Shown here: one piece after another, positions 20,609 through 29,428 of the stretch
Layout: each line of letters opens with the position of its first letter
Position numbering within the stretch: the stretch's first letter is position 1
NCBI GenBank assembly: GCA_963931445.1
Contig: OZ007016.1
Coordinates: 1,116,001 to 1,180,000, forward strand
Reading direction: 5' to 3'
Origin: CALXVA01 sp944393025
Lineage (GTDB): Bacteria; Bacillota; Clostridia; TANB77; CAG-508
DNA length: 64,000 bases
Position numbers and translations under genes: made by a program
The notes under the pieces: generated by a model
Told to the model about the DNA's origin: nothing
What the model saw: the letters and a program-made list of their open reading frames with translations, nothing else
Databases searched by the model: none

Positions 20609-21880
20609 TTATTTTATTATTTTTTCAGGTTGCATTGCATTTTCTTTTAAGTTATCAAAAGTTATACAAATAAAATTTTCTCCTGAATCATATACATATT
20701 TTTGTTCTAAATAAATATTTCCATCATTTGATTCATATTCGCTATTTAACACATAAAACTCATAACCTGCAATTTCCTTTTTTTCTATTTTAGCATCTTC
20801 ATTTCCATAAGCTTTTGCTGTATCTTCTAAAAATTGTTTTGCTGTATACTTTTCCTCGAAGATATCTTTGCTAGTTTGCATTACCATTACTATTTTATCT
20901 AAATATTCATCAGCTATCATGGCTTCATATACTTCTGCAAATTCTTCTCCAAAATAATATGTTATTTCTTCTTTACTAAGTAAATTCATATTTTCTTCAA
21001 ATTCTAAATATATATCTGTGTTTAATATATTATATGTATTAATTGTTTGTGTATTTTCTATATTGTTGTCTATATTATTTTTCATGTTTTCTTGTGAAAA
21101 TATAATTATGCAAGCTAAAATTATTGCTATTACCATTACAATAATAAATCTTTTAACACTTGAAAATCCATATCTATAATATGCACTCTTTTGTGCTTTT
21201 TCTGAAAAATAATATTTATTTGATTTTTTCTTTATAACTCCTTCTATATGTAAATATTCAAATATTTGTTTTCCTTTTTCTTCACCAAATTCTTTTTCTA
21301 ATTCTTCTACTATTAATTCTTTAGTTATTGTATGTTTTTTACTTAATGCATCATTTTTTTCAAAAATATCTCTTGCAGTTTCTATGTCTTCTTTAGAAAA
21401 TTTATCATTTTCTACATTTTGGCTAATTATTTTTATATCTTCCTCTGGTATTCCTTGTTTTATTTGTTTATTTAAATTAACTACTATTCCTCCTATTACA
21501 ACTAAGCAAAATAATAATGATACTATGTAATCTGTTGATATTGCTGTTACAAATTCTTCTGACTGATATAGTATTTGTATTGTTTCAATTGAAACAGGTA
21601 CTTCTTCTTTTACCATATATATAATTGGTATAATAAGTAACATCGTTGCTGTTATAGCAATAAAAGAAGCTATTGATAAAATTATTGGTAATTTTTTATC
21701 AATTTTTGCTTTTGTAAGTTTATAGCCATAAAATGCACCTGCTACTATTAAAATTGATAATATTGCATAAATCATATTGCCAAATACATATAAAAGTATC
21801 CATGGAATACTTCCTATAAATGCTCCTAGTAAAGCACCTAGTATTCCAATTAAATATTTGTTTTTTGTTTGTTCTTCCAT
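20609..21880 (-). CDS. Uncharacterised multi-pass membrane protein
   Basis: I do not recognise a named family. The 423-residue protein has two N-terminal helices in a Gly-rich segment (about 8-50), further hydrophobic segments near 65-90 and 115-133, then a charged soluble stretch (about 140-225) with a winged-helix look (HTITKELIVEELEKEFGEEKGKQIFEYLHIEGVI). A fifth helix near 238-256 leads to a C-terminal extracytoplasmic domain rich in Glu, Tyr and Asn. The start has AAGGAGAGG. It ends at the palindrome shared with the marR promoter. A sensor role is possible but unproven. Confidence 0.7.
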   Translation of the reverse strand: MEEQTKNKYLIGILGALLGAFIGSIPWILLYVFGNMIYAILSILIVAGAFYGYKLTKAKIDKKLPIILSIASFIAITATMLLIIPIIYMVKEEVPVSIETIQILYQSEEFVTAISTDYIVSLLFCLVVIGGIVVNLNKQIKQGIPEEDIKIISQNVENDKFSKEDIETARDIFEKNDALSKKHTITKELIVEELEKEFGEEKGKQIFEYLHIEGVIKKKSNKYYFSEKAQKSAYYRYGFSSVKRFIIVMVIAIILACIIIFSQENMKNNIDNNIENTQTINTYNILNTDIYLEFEENMNLLSKEEITYYFGEEFAEVYEAMIADEYLDKIVMVMQTSKDIFEEKYTAKQFLEDTAKAYGNEDAKIEKKEIAGYEFYVLNSEYESNDGNIYLEQKYVYDSGENFICITFDNLKENAMQPEKIIK

Positions 21881-22028
21881 AAATAAAACCTCTCCTTTAT
21901 ATTTTTTCGTATTATATCATAAGTAATAGTATTATTAAATATTTTATTAAATATTTTTTATATAAATTTTAAGAATGCACTTAAAATTATCTCTTCTTTA
22001 ATAGTTATATGTTACGATACCATAAAAC

Positions 22029-22051
22029 GCGGTGTCCAAATAGGACACCGC
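22029..22051 (-). terminator. GC-rich terminator of the island gene
   Basis: A perfect 9-bp stem GCGGTGTCC/GGACACCGC with a 5-base loop is followed on the minus strand by GTTTTAT. It is far more GC-rich than other terminators in the window and belongs to the compositionally distinct gene just upstream. Confidence 0.8.
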
Positions 22052-22075
22052 TGTAGGAGATTAAATATTTACTTA

Positions 22076-22378
22076 TTAGTTAGAGGAACTTCTCATCTTT
22101 TCTACCGAAATTCGGTAGAAGGTCTTCTCTTTTCCTAGCCATCCACACTTCCACCGCTCAGATGTCACCTCGAATCCTTCGTCCCGAAATGCCTTGATGA
22201 GCTGACATTTATGATACTTGCTCATTCGATTGAATTTCTTCTCCGAAATTCTCTTGAACGGCGTTGTCATGCTGTTGGCGATTTTCTCTACCTCTTTTTT
22301 CATCTGATTACGGGTTTCCGCGCTTCTCTTTTCAGCCTTGTTTTGCAGTCTCTCTCTTACTTTTTCTGCTAAAGTCAT
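22076..22378 (-). CDS. Hypothetical protein, base composition and codon use unlike the genome
   Basis: The start is the ATG at 22378 with AAAGGAG eight bases upstream. The 100-residue product is basic, with a Lys/Arg/Glu-rich helical N-terminal half (KVRERLQNKAEKRSAETRNQ) and a C-terminal part with SERWKCGWLGKEKTFYRISV. I do not recognise the family. The coding sequence is far richer in G and C than its neighbours, uses codons such as CGT, GCG, ATC and CAG, and contains two CGG Arg codons that I found in no intact native gene here. With its own GC-rich terminator it looks like a recently acquired gene, perhaps from a phage or conjugative element; no integrase or attachment repeats are visible. 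Confidence 0.65.
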   Translation of the reverse strand: MTLAEKVRERLQNKAEKRSAETRNQMKKEVEKIANSMTTPFKRISEKKFNRMSKYHKCQLIKAFRDEGFEVTSERWKCGWLGKEKTFYRISVEKMRSSSN

Positions 22379-22482
22379 GACACATTCTCCTTTTTTATTG
22401 CCCACCAATACGGGGACTTAATAGGGGTATTGCTATTTATATTATAGCATTTTACATAAAATAAATCAAATCTAACTACATT

Positions 22483-22917
22483 CTACTTCATTAATAATTG
22501 TCTAATCATCCAAGATTTTTTATTAAAATCTTGTAAATATTCATCCATTAAAGCTGATGTATCATGCTTTTTTTCATTATCTGCATCTTCTTTTATTTTA
22601 ACTGCATTATTAATCAAAATACTATAATCTTTTAAAAGAGTCTCATATACCTTATTAGAACAAATTTTTTCATTATTTGCTTCTTGTATTTGAGATTTTT
22701 CTAAATAATCTTTCATTGTTCCTAATGGTTGCTTACCTATTATTAATATATGTTCTGCAATTTCATCAATTCGTTCATTAATATCATTGTATAGTTCTTC
22801 TAATTTTGCATGAACAATAAAAAAATCTTCTCCTTTTATATTCCAATGATAATTTTGTAATTTTCTGTAAAATATATTTAAATTAGATAAAAATAAATTT
22901 AGGTCTTCTGTAATCAT
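22483..22917 (-). CDS. dps: Dps family ferritin-like protein
   Basis: This 144-residue four-helix protein has the Dps signature: NYHWNIKGEDFFIVHAKLEELYNDI supplies the dinuclear-site His, Asp and Glu ligands, and ERIDEIAEHILIIG the second helix. Dps dodecamers oxidise and store iron using peroxide and shield DNA during oxidative stress. The gene has its own start with AAGGGAAG upstream and probably its own promoter. Confidence 0.9.
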   Translation of the reverse strand: MITEDLNLFLSNLNIFYRKLQNYHWNIKGEDFFIVHAKLEELYNDINERIDEIAEHILIIGKQPLGTMKDYLEKSQIQEANNEKICSNKVYETLLKDYSILINNAVKIKEDADNEKKHDTSALMDEYLQDFNKKSWMIRQLLMK

Positions 22918-22994
22918 ATATCTTCCCTTCTTTCATATAGTATATATTTACATTATTACCTAAATTTAATTTTTAATTCAATTTTATAAAACTT

Positions 22995-23882
22995 TTATTT
23001 ATTCCTAATTTCGTAACCTGTTAAGTCTGGCTTATATACTTCTTCTACATTATTTATTTCTACATTCAACAATTGAATTATAGAATTCTCTCCATTTTGT
23101 GTTTTTAAAACAATTCCTGTATCTTTTTCTATCCATTTTTTATAATTATCTCCAAGATCTATAATATAGCATTCTTTATCATTATATTCTTCTGTATATA
23201 TTAATGAAAATAGTCCTAATCCGTTTATTTCATTTCCATAATATGCAAATTCAAATGGTACAGTTCCTGTTATATTAATCATATCTTCTTCATTACCTTT
23301 TATGGCAATTTTTTGATATGGGAAAGAAGTAATTGCTTCTTTTGTTTCTAAGTCTTTCCATATCGTAATTGCATTTTCTTCTTCGTTAGTATCTATTATT
23401 TCATATCTAATATTATTATCTTTTCTTATAAAAGTTATTGCAGATGAAGAACCATTTTCATATTTATTTAAAGTAATATATGAATAATTTGTCATATTAT
23501 TATATTTACTTGCTTTATTTCTTATATCATTTATTATTAAGTAATTTCTTATAAAAAATGCAAAATATGCAATAATTAAAATTATTATTATTATTAAAAT
23601 TAACTTTAAAAATGTATGTTTTGATTTTTTCTTTACTTTTTTGTTTTCTACTTTTTTAAAAGCAGATGATGGTTCTTCTTTCTTTTCTTGCTCTACTTCA
23701 TTTTTTGCAATTTCTTTTTGTATTTCTTTTTTTGTTTCAGTTGTATTTTTAGATTCTTCCTTATTTTTTGCTTCCTTTTTTATTTTTTCTTCTTTGTTTT
23801 CTGATATATTCTTGCTTTCTTTTTTTGGTTCTTGATTTACAATTTCATCATCTTTTTCTAATTTTTCTTTTTCATCACTCAT
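22995..23882 (-). CDS. Membrane-anchored protein with Lys/Glu-rich cytoplasmic region
   Basis: The start is chosen at MSDEKEK (ATG 23882), with AAGGAATG upstream. Residues 1-95 are almost entirely Lys, Glu, Asn and Ser. A single membrane helix (about 98-118) follows, then an extracytoplasmic domain of about 175 residues starting NYLIINDIRNKASKYNN. That domain resembles LolA-like or outer-membrane-lipoprotein-sorting folds in its pattern (FIRKDNNIRYEI, KKWIEKDTGIVLKT), but this is a weak inference. I assign no function. Confidence 0.7.
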   Translation of the reverse strand: MSDEKEKLEKDDEIVNQEPKKESKNISENKEEKIKKEAKNKEESKNTTETKKEIQKEIAKNEVEQEKKEEPSSAFKKVENKKVKKKSKHTFLKLILIIIIILIIAYFAFFIRNYLIINDIRNKASKYNNMTNYSYITLNKYENGSSSAITFIRKDNNIRYEIIDTNEEENAITIWKDLETKEAITSFPYQKIAIKGNEEDMINITGTVPFEFAYYGNEINGLGLFSLIYTEEYNDKECYIIDLGDNYKKWIEKDTGIVLKTQNGENSIIQLLNVEINNVEEVYKPDLTGYEIRNK

Positions 23883-23970
23883 TTTATACTCATTCCTTTC
23901 ATATTTTTCTTTTGCAATTTTTATCAAATTATATCATATTATGACTTTTTGTAAACAGTTTTTAGTTAAT

Positions 23971-25167
23971 TTATTCAAAATTTATTTTACCCGCTCTTGT
24001 TATTTTTTTATAGCCATATTTGTTTTTCAGTTCATCTATTACTTTATCTAAATTTTCTTGCTTAACATTATTATCATTATCAAATAATGATAATTGCATT
24101 TCACCTTTATCTATTAATCCATCTAGTCTAATTCCTACTAGCCTAATAGCTGTTCCTTTTTTATACATTTGACTTAATAATTCTTTTGCTAATTTATATA
24201 TGTACTTTGTACTTGATGTTGGCCTTATTAATCTTTTTTGATGTGAAAAATCTTTAAATTCATTTGTTCTTAATTGTACATTTACTACATTTGCATACAT
24301 ATTATAACTACGCAATCTATAAGTTACTTGTTCTGTAAGTGCTAAAAGAACTTCTTCTATTTTTTCTATATTATAAATATCTTGTGGTAATGTAACTGAG
24401 TTTCCTACTCCTTTTGGTTTTTCTTTTATATAATTTACACTGCTATTATCTATTCCATTTGAATATTCCCACATTAGAAGTCCATGTTTACCAAATTTTT
24501 TTATTATTTCGGTTTTATCTTTTTTTGCTAAATCTCCTATTGTTTTTATTCCCATACTGTATAATTTTGGAAGAGTCTTTTTACCGAGCATAAATAATTC
24601 AGATACAGGAAGTACCCACATTTTATTTGGTATTTCTTCTTCAAATAATGAATGAACCCTATCTGGTTTAGTAAAATCTGATGCCATTTTAGCTAATAAT
24701 TTATTGTGTGCAACACCTATATTCACAGTAAATCCTAATTCATTTTTTACTCTTTTATTAATTTCATAAGCTTTATTTATTAAACTATCATTTCTTAAAT
24801 ATTCTGTCATATCTAAAAAACATTCATCAATACTAAATCTTTCTATTTTATCTGTATATTTTAATAGCAAATTATATAATTTATCTGAATGTTTTTTGTA
24901 ACTTTGATAATCACCTTTAAAGACCTGCAAATTAGGACATTTTAATCTTGCTTGGTATAGAGTTTCACCAGTACATACACCTTTTCTTTTAGCTTTCATA
25001 CTTTTAGCTAAAACAATTCCAGATCTTTTGCTTTCATCTCCACCAATAACAGCTTCTATTTCTCTAATGTCTATTTTTTCTCCTTGTGCCAATCTATCTA
25101 TTGCTGTCCAGCTTAAAAAAGCATTATTCACATCTATATGTAATATCTGTCTTTGCACATTTTTCAT
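23971..25167 (-). CDS. dinB: Y-family DNA polymerase (DinB/UmuC type, Pol IV-like)
   Basis: Error-prone translesion polymerase. The catalytic residues are visible: ILHIDVNNAFLSW (first Asp), then FSIDECFLDMTEY (Asp-Glu pair) and VNIGVAHNKLLAKMASDFTKPD. The little-finger domain includes GVGNSVTLPQDI and KRLIRPTSSTKYIYKL. The start is the ATG at 25167 behind GGTGATG; the longer upstream reading lacks a ribosome site. A LexA-like box lies 22-35 bases upstream, so it is probably SOS-controlled. The long C-terminal half resembles UmuC-type members of Gram-positive bacteria. Confidence 0.92.
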   Translation of the reverse strand: MKNVQRQILHIDVNNAFLSWTAIDRLAQGEKIDIREIEAVIGGDESKRSGIVLAKSMKAKRKGVCTGETLYQARLKCPNLQVFKGDYQSYKKHSDKLYNLLLKYTDKIERFSIDECFLDMTEYLRNDSLINKAYEINKRVKNELGFTVNIGVAHNKLLAKMASDFTKPDRVHSLFEEEIPNKMWVLPVSELFMLGKKTLPKLYSMGIKTIGDLAKKDKTEIIKKFGKHGLLMWEYSNGIDNSSVNYIKEKPKGVGNSVTLPQDIYNIEKIEEVLLALTEQVTYRLRSYNMYANVVNVQLRTNEFKDFSHQKRLIRPTSSTKYIYKLAKELLSQMYKKGTAIRLVGIRLDGLIDKGEMQLSLFDNDNNVKQENLDKVIDELKNKYGYKKITRAGKINFE

Positions 25168-25188
25168 AAGCATCACCAAGAACATTAT

Positions 25189-25202
25189 AAAACATTAGTT
25201 CG
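25189..25202 (-). promoter_or_regulatory. Candidate LexA (SOS) box of dinB
   Basis: Minus-strand CGAACTAATGTTTT matches the Gram-positive SOS box CGAACRNRYGTTYG at 12 of 14 positions. It lies between the coaE stop and the dinB start, the expected place. Confidence 0.65.
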
Positions 25203-25218
25203 TATGTGTCAATTAATT

Positions 25219-25818
25219 TTATTTTTTTCTTATTAGCCCATAAAGTTTTGCTATATTATTTATTTCATTTTCTATATGTAATATATCATTATTATTTTCT
25301 ATTATTCTATCGCAATTTTCTATATAGAATTTATTATCTTTTTGAGCATTTAATCTACTTTTTGCTTCATCAAAACTAATATTATCTCTTTTGATAATTC
25401 TTTCTATTTGTAAATCTTTTTTAGAAATAATTCCTATTACTTTATTGCAAATCTCGTTTAATTTACTTTCAAATAATAATGGTGCATCTATTATTATTGC
25501 TAAATCTTTTTCAGTAGCATTTATTTGTTTTTCTATCTCTTTTTTTATATATTTAAATGTACAATTATTTAAATCTTCTCTTTTATGTGTATTTGAATAT
25601 ATTATTTTAGCTAATTCTTTTCTTTTTAATTCTCCATTTTCATCTACTATTTCTTTACCAAATTTATTTATTATATCTTTTATATAGTTACTTTCGCTTT
25701 TAGACAGTTCTTTTGCAATTTCATCTGCATTTATTATTTTTACCTTATATTCATTCTGTAATATATTGCATATTATACTTTTTCCAGCTCCTGAACTCCC
25801 AGTTATTCCTATAATCAT
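25219..25818 (-). CDS. coaE: Dephospho-CoA kinase
   Basis: Last step of coenzyme A synthesis, phosphorylating dephospho-CoA at the 3'-OH. The P-loop GITGSSGAGKS is at about residues 4-14, followed by INADEIAKEL (substrate-binding Asp) and the later IIDAPLLFES and RIIKRDNISFDEAKSRLNAQ motifs. Its 199 residues are normal for the family. It sits between tmcAL and dinB on the same strand. Confidence 0.93.
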   Translation of the reverse strand: MIIGITGSSGAGKSIICNILQNEYKVKIINADEIAKELSKSESNYIKDIINKFGKEIVDENGELKRKELAKIIYSNTHKREDLNNCTFKYIKKEIEKQINATEKDLAIIIDAPLLFESKLNEICNKVIGIISKKDLQIERIIKRDNISFDEAKSRLNAQKDNKFYIENCDRIIENNNDILHIENEINNIAKLYGLIRKK

Positions 25819-25850
25819 ATTTAAAAATTAACTTCCTTTCACATATATTA

Positions 25851-27083
25851 TTATATAATTTCTATTTTATTTGTGTAATCTAAATTAGAATATGAGTCAG
25901 AATAATAACCTAATGTATATATATTAGTTGCTAAAATATCTGTTTCTAACATTTCTTTTAAATTTTTATTTGCTATATCATCAATATATCTTTTAACAGA
26001 AGTTACTATGTTTAGTTTTGGATTTAATGTCATCATCTCAGATATAAGTTCTTTGCCTTTATTATTAAATCCAAGTACTCTTACATAAGGTGTAATCTTT
26101 CTTGAAATTTCCATTTGTTTTTTAGTTATTCCAAGTAAACTATATAAAAGTATTCTTTGTATTCTTGTTTGAGTAAATCTTTTTGTTTTAACTATATTTA
26201 TTAATTCTTCTAATGTATTGCAAGAATCAGCAGCATTTTTAATTAAATTTTCTAAACCTTCAGAAACATCTGGAAGTTTTGCAATTTCTTCCACAGACAT
26301 TTTTCTTAAAGTATATATAATTTCTTTTTCAAATTTTGAAATATCTATAACATAATGCCCTTTTTTTAATTCTTCTCCTAAAAGCAAATAAGAATTTCTA
26401 GGCATAACTTTACTTATATCGTTAAGTTGCTTAGTCATAAGCATTTTTCTTATTGCTGTAGCACTTGCGAATTCATCCACAATATATTTATCATTATACA
26501 AAACTTTTTGTCTTTTAATTCCTATTGGATTTATTATGCTTTTTGTTTTTTTCATTGCTTTTAGGTATTCTATTCCTAATATATTATTTGAACCAGCCAT
26601 CACATTTGCATATCTTTTAATATCATTTAAATACATCATCAAAGCATTTTCTCTAGCTTTTGGAAAAGAATTTCCTTTTTTTAGCTCATGTGAAAGCATT
26701 GTAATATATTCTTTTGGTTCATTATATAAAACATTGGCTATATTATTTAAAGTAGATATATCACTAGCTTCCATTCCAAAAGATATAGTATCTACAATTC
26801 CTAATGAATTAAATATTTTTATTGCTCCTTCAGCAAAATTCTCTGCACTTGATATACTATAAATTGTAGGAAGTTCTATTACTAAATCTACTCCATTTAA
26901 TAAAGCCATTCTTGCTTTTATCCATTTATTTGTTATTGAGGTATTTCCTCTTTGTACAAAATTACCAGATATTATTGCTATTACATATTGAGCACCAGTT
27001 TCTTGTTTTGACTCAGATACATGATATAAATGTCCATTATGAAATGGATTGTATTCTGCAATTATTCCAAGAACTCTGCTCAT
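25851..27083 (-). CDS. tmcAL: tRNA(Met) cytidine acetate ligase (YlbM family)
   Basis: The nucleotidyltransferase HxGH motif and surroundings are clear: GIIAEYNPFHNGHLYHV at about residues 6-22. These are followed by the conserved ISGNFVQRGNTSITNKWIKARMAL and DLVIELPTIYSISSAENFAEGAI. The Bacillus homologue makes N4-acetylcytidine at the wobble position of elongator tRNA-Met from acetate and ATP. Its 410 residues are full length. Confidence 0.93.
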   Translation of the reverse strand: MSRVLGIIAEYNPFHNGHLYHVSESKQETGAQYVIAIISGNFVQRGNTSITNKWIKARMALLNGVDLVIELPTIYSISSAENFAEGAIKIFNSLGIVDTISFGMEASDISTLNNIANVLYNEPKEYITMLSHELKKGNSFPKARENALMMYLNDIKRYANVMAGSNNILGIEYLKAMKKTKSIINPIGIKRQKVLYNDKYIVDEFASATAIRKMLMTKQLNDISKVMPRNSYLLLGEELKKGHYVIDISKFEKEIIYTLRKMSVEEIAKLPDVSEGLENLIKNAADSCNTLEELINIVKTKRFTQTRIQRILLYSLLGITKKQMEISRKITPYVRVLGFNNKGKELISEMMTLNPKLNIVTSVKRYIDDIANKNLKEMLETDILATNIYTLGYYSDSYSNLDYTNKIEII

Positions 27084-27194
27084 TATTTTCCCCCCCTAAT
27101 ATAATAAATGTAAATTGTCTATTGTGCTAAAATTATTTTATTGATATAATATCATAAAACAATAAAATTTACAATAATTTTATGGAGGTTTATT

Positions 27195-27632
27195 ATGGAA
27201 GAAATTACAATATACACAGATGGTGCTTGTTCTGGTAATCCTGGTCCTGGTGGTTGGGGAGCAATTCTTATGTATAAAGATAATATAAAAGAAATTTCTG
27301 GTGGTAAAAAAGATACTACTAATAATGTTATGGAATTAACTGCAGTAATAGAGGCTTTAAAGCTTCTAAAGTTTCCTTGCAAAGTTAATCTTTATAGTGA
27401 TAGTGCTTATGTTGTTAATGCTTTTTTACAAAATTGGGTTATTAATTGGCAAAAAAATAATTGGAAAACTTCTGATAAAAAAGATGTAAAAAATAAGGAA
27501 CTTTGGAAAGAACTAATAGAACTTTGTAATATTCATAATGTTAAATTTATAAAAGTAAAAGGTCATGCAGATAATACATATAATAACAGATGTGATGAAT
27601 TAGCACGAAATGCTATTTCTAATTTAGAATAA
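27195..27632 (+). CDS. rnhA: Ribonuclease HI
   Basis: Degrades RNA in RNA-DNA hybrids. The four acidic catalytic residues are in place: Asp9 (TDGACSGNPGPGG), Glu47 (NNVMELTA), Asp69 (LYSDSAYV) and Asp134 (NNRCDELA), with the flexible His124 in VKGHADN. TGGAGG precedes the ATG. One of the few plus-strand genes in this half of the window; it faces dapF across a shared terminator region. Confidence 0.97.
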   Translation: MEEITIYTDGACSGNPGPGGWGAILMYKDNIKEISGGKKDTTNNVMELTAVIEALKLLKFPCKVNLYSDSAYVVNAFLQNWVINWQKNNWKTSDKKDVKNKELWKELIELCNIHNVKFIKVKGHADNTYNNRCDELARNAISNLE

Positions 27633-27737
27633 ATAATTATCATAAGAAGTTTAAAGTTTACACAAACTTTCTGATATGCTCACGCAACTTTCCGATATAC
27701 TCTGATATATTCTTTCTAATACTCTTATCAATTTTTT

Positions 27738-27767
27738 AAGCTGTGCCCTTATAACAGTTCACAGCTT
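27738..27767. terminator. Hairpin between rnhA and dapF
   Basis: AAGCTGTG pairs with CACAGCTT across a 14-base loop; T-rich sequence follows on the plus strand and precedes it on the other side. It can serve either converging gene. The rest of the 150-base gap shows two short TTTC(T/C)GATAT direct repeats of unknown meaning. Confidence 0.6.
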
Positions 27768-27781
27768 ATTTTAATTTTTCC

Positions 27782-28633
27782 TTATTCATCTTCATTTATA
27801 GTTCCATCAAATACTTTTGTAGCAGTTCCTTGCATATATATATGATTATCTTTTCCCCATTCAATCTGCAATTTTCCTCCTGGTAAATCTACTGTTACAT
27901 TTTCACCTGTATAACCATTTAGTCCACTTGCAACAACTGCTGCACAAGCTCCTGTACCACATGCAAAAGTTTCTCCTACGCCTCTTTCCCACACTCTTAC
28001 TTTTATATTGTTTTTGTCTATAATTTCAACAAATTCCACATTAGTTTTATTAGGGAATATAGGATTTTTTTCAATTATTGGACCATATTTTTCTATATTT
28101 AAATCATCTATATTTTCTACAAAAGTAATCGCATGCGGATTTCCCATTGATACTACTGTAAATCTCATTTTTTCTTCATTAACATCTATATCAAGATCTT
28201 TATTAAATGGTTCATATACACTATATGGTATATTTTTATCTTGAAATATTGGTTCTCCCATATCTACTATCACTTCATTACATTTTCCATTTTCATCTTC
28301 TAATAACTTTACTTTTTTTATTCCACTTAATGTTTCTATTGAAATTTTATCTTTTTTACTTAAATTCTTATCATGAATAAGTTTTGCTACACACCTTATC
28401 CCATTTCCACACATTTCTGCTTCAGTACCATCACTATTGAATATTCTCATTTTATAATCTGCATTATCATTATCTGAATTATAAATTAATATAAGTCCAT
28501 CTGAACCTATTCCAAAATGTCTATCGCTAAGCTTTTGGGTAAGTTCTTTAATATTTTTTATTTTTGTACCATCTGTACAATCAATATATATATAATCATT
28601 TCCAAGTCCAGTCATTTTTGTAAAATTTAGCAT
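27782..28633 (-). CDS. dapF: Diaminopimelate epimerase
   Basis: Converts LL- to meso-diaminopimelate for peptidoglycan and lysine. Both catalytic Cys are present: MCGNGIRC (about Cys75) and FACGTGAC (about Cys225), with the substrate-binding segments GNDYIYID and GNPHAITFV. The ATG at 28633 is chosen because GAGGTG lies six bases upstream; a GTG nine bases earlier would fall inside that site. Confidence 0.96.
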   Translation of the reverse strand: MLNFTKMTGLGNDYIYIDCTDGTKIKNIKELTQKLSDRHFGIGSDGLILIYNSDNDNADYKMRIFNSDGTEAEMCGNGIRCVAKLIHDKNLSKKDKISIETLSGIKKVKLLEDENGKCNEVIVDMGEPIFQDKNIPYSVYEPFNKDLDIDVNEEKMRFTVVSMGNPHAITFVENIDDLNIEKYGPIIEKNPIFPNKTNVEFVEIIDKNNIKVRVWERGVGETFACGTGACAAVVASGLNGYTGENVTVDLPGGKLQIEWGKDNHIYMQGTATKVFDGTINEDE

Positions 28634-28700
28634 ATACTTCACCTCTTAAAGCTAGTATATGTTAAAAATGGAAAAATATACAAGAATAATTTTTAGCTCA

Positions 28701-28815
28701 TAAGAAAAGTGTCTTCGCAAATACCTCTAGGCCCAAGGAAACTTAACCTTGTTGTATAGAAAAAAATCGTTAAAAGCACTGAAATATCAGGAAAAAAGTC
28801 AATTTTTCTTTTGAA
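28701..28815 (+). repeat. Dispersed TTGTATAG repeat, copy A
   Basis: It starts with a degenerate AAAAGTG-CTTCGC module, then AAGGAAACTTAACC and TTGTATAG followed by an A-run, ATCGTTAAAA and AAAAAAGTCAATTTTTCT. The right-hand end CCTATACAA seen in other copies has been lost. It lies between dapF and the alaS remnant; the gap 28634-28865 holds nothing else I can name. Confidence 0.75.
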
Positions 28816-28865
28816 AATAAAATATTATTTTCACTTTGAGTTGCGCAACTTAAAGTTGCATAATA

Positions 28866-29180
28866 TTTTTATAGATTCATTTTTCCAATAAGCACCTAAA
28901 CTCCAATCTCCTAGCATTTCAAAGCACGTTAGATGGCATAAATCTCCAACTTCCTCAATATCAACTGTTCGTACGCATTTTTGGATGTCTGTCAACATTT
29001 TACCCTTTGAATGTTTCTTCTCATAAAAAAAGGAACTAATTGTTGCATTCCAGCTGTTGTAAACAAAACCGAATTATCGTCAACTGGAATCAATGGTGCA
29101 GGGTTAATTATAGCATGACCTTTTTCCTTCCAAAAATTTAAATATAAATTTCTTAATTCATTACTTGTTAATTTTTTCAC
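28866..29180 (-). pseudogene. alaS: Alanyl-tRNA synthetase N-terminal remnant
   Basis: Reading from the ATG at 29180, residues 1-52 (MKKLTSNELRNLYLNFWKEK, then FTTAGMQQLVPFF) are the classic start of AlaRS. The frame is then lost at about 29025, and the next frame continues with KMLTDIQKCVRTVDIEEVGD and FEMLGDWSLGAYWKNESI before similarity stops near 28870. Only about 100 of the usual 870 residues remain, with no zinc or editing domain. A functional alaS must exist elsewhere. This is a decayed partial duplicate; a ribosome site (AAGGTGATA) is still visible. The 248 bases to copA contain no gene. Confidence 0.8.
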
Positions 29181-29428
29181 TATATCACCTTCCTACAAAA
29201 TCTTATTTTACTATGTTAGTATTATAAAGTATACAAAAGTAAAAAACAAATTTTAGTTTAAATCAAGTCAAAAGTAGATTTTTTACATAATTAATAAATT
29301 TCATTTCAACTAAAGTTTCCTTTATAAGTAATGTAGCAATGATTACATTAAGTATTGTAATTTGAGCAACTCATAATGAAAACGCCATTTTTTTCGCTTC
29401 TATAGATAATTCTATCAATTCTTTCTAC

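Noticed and set aside
22020..22440. Prophage remnant
   Set aside because: Only one gene of unusual composition; no integrase, capsid or attachment repeats nearby, so prophage is not supported.
27152..27382. Minus-strand frame overlapping rnhA
   Set aside because: rnhA has all catalytic residues and a ribosome site; the antisense frame is a shadow.
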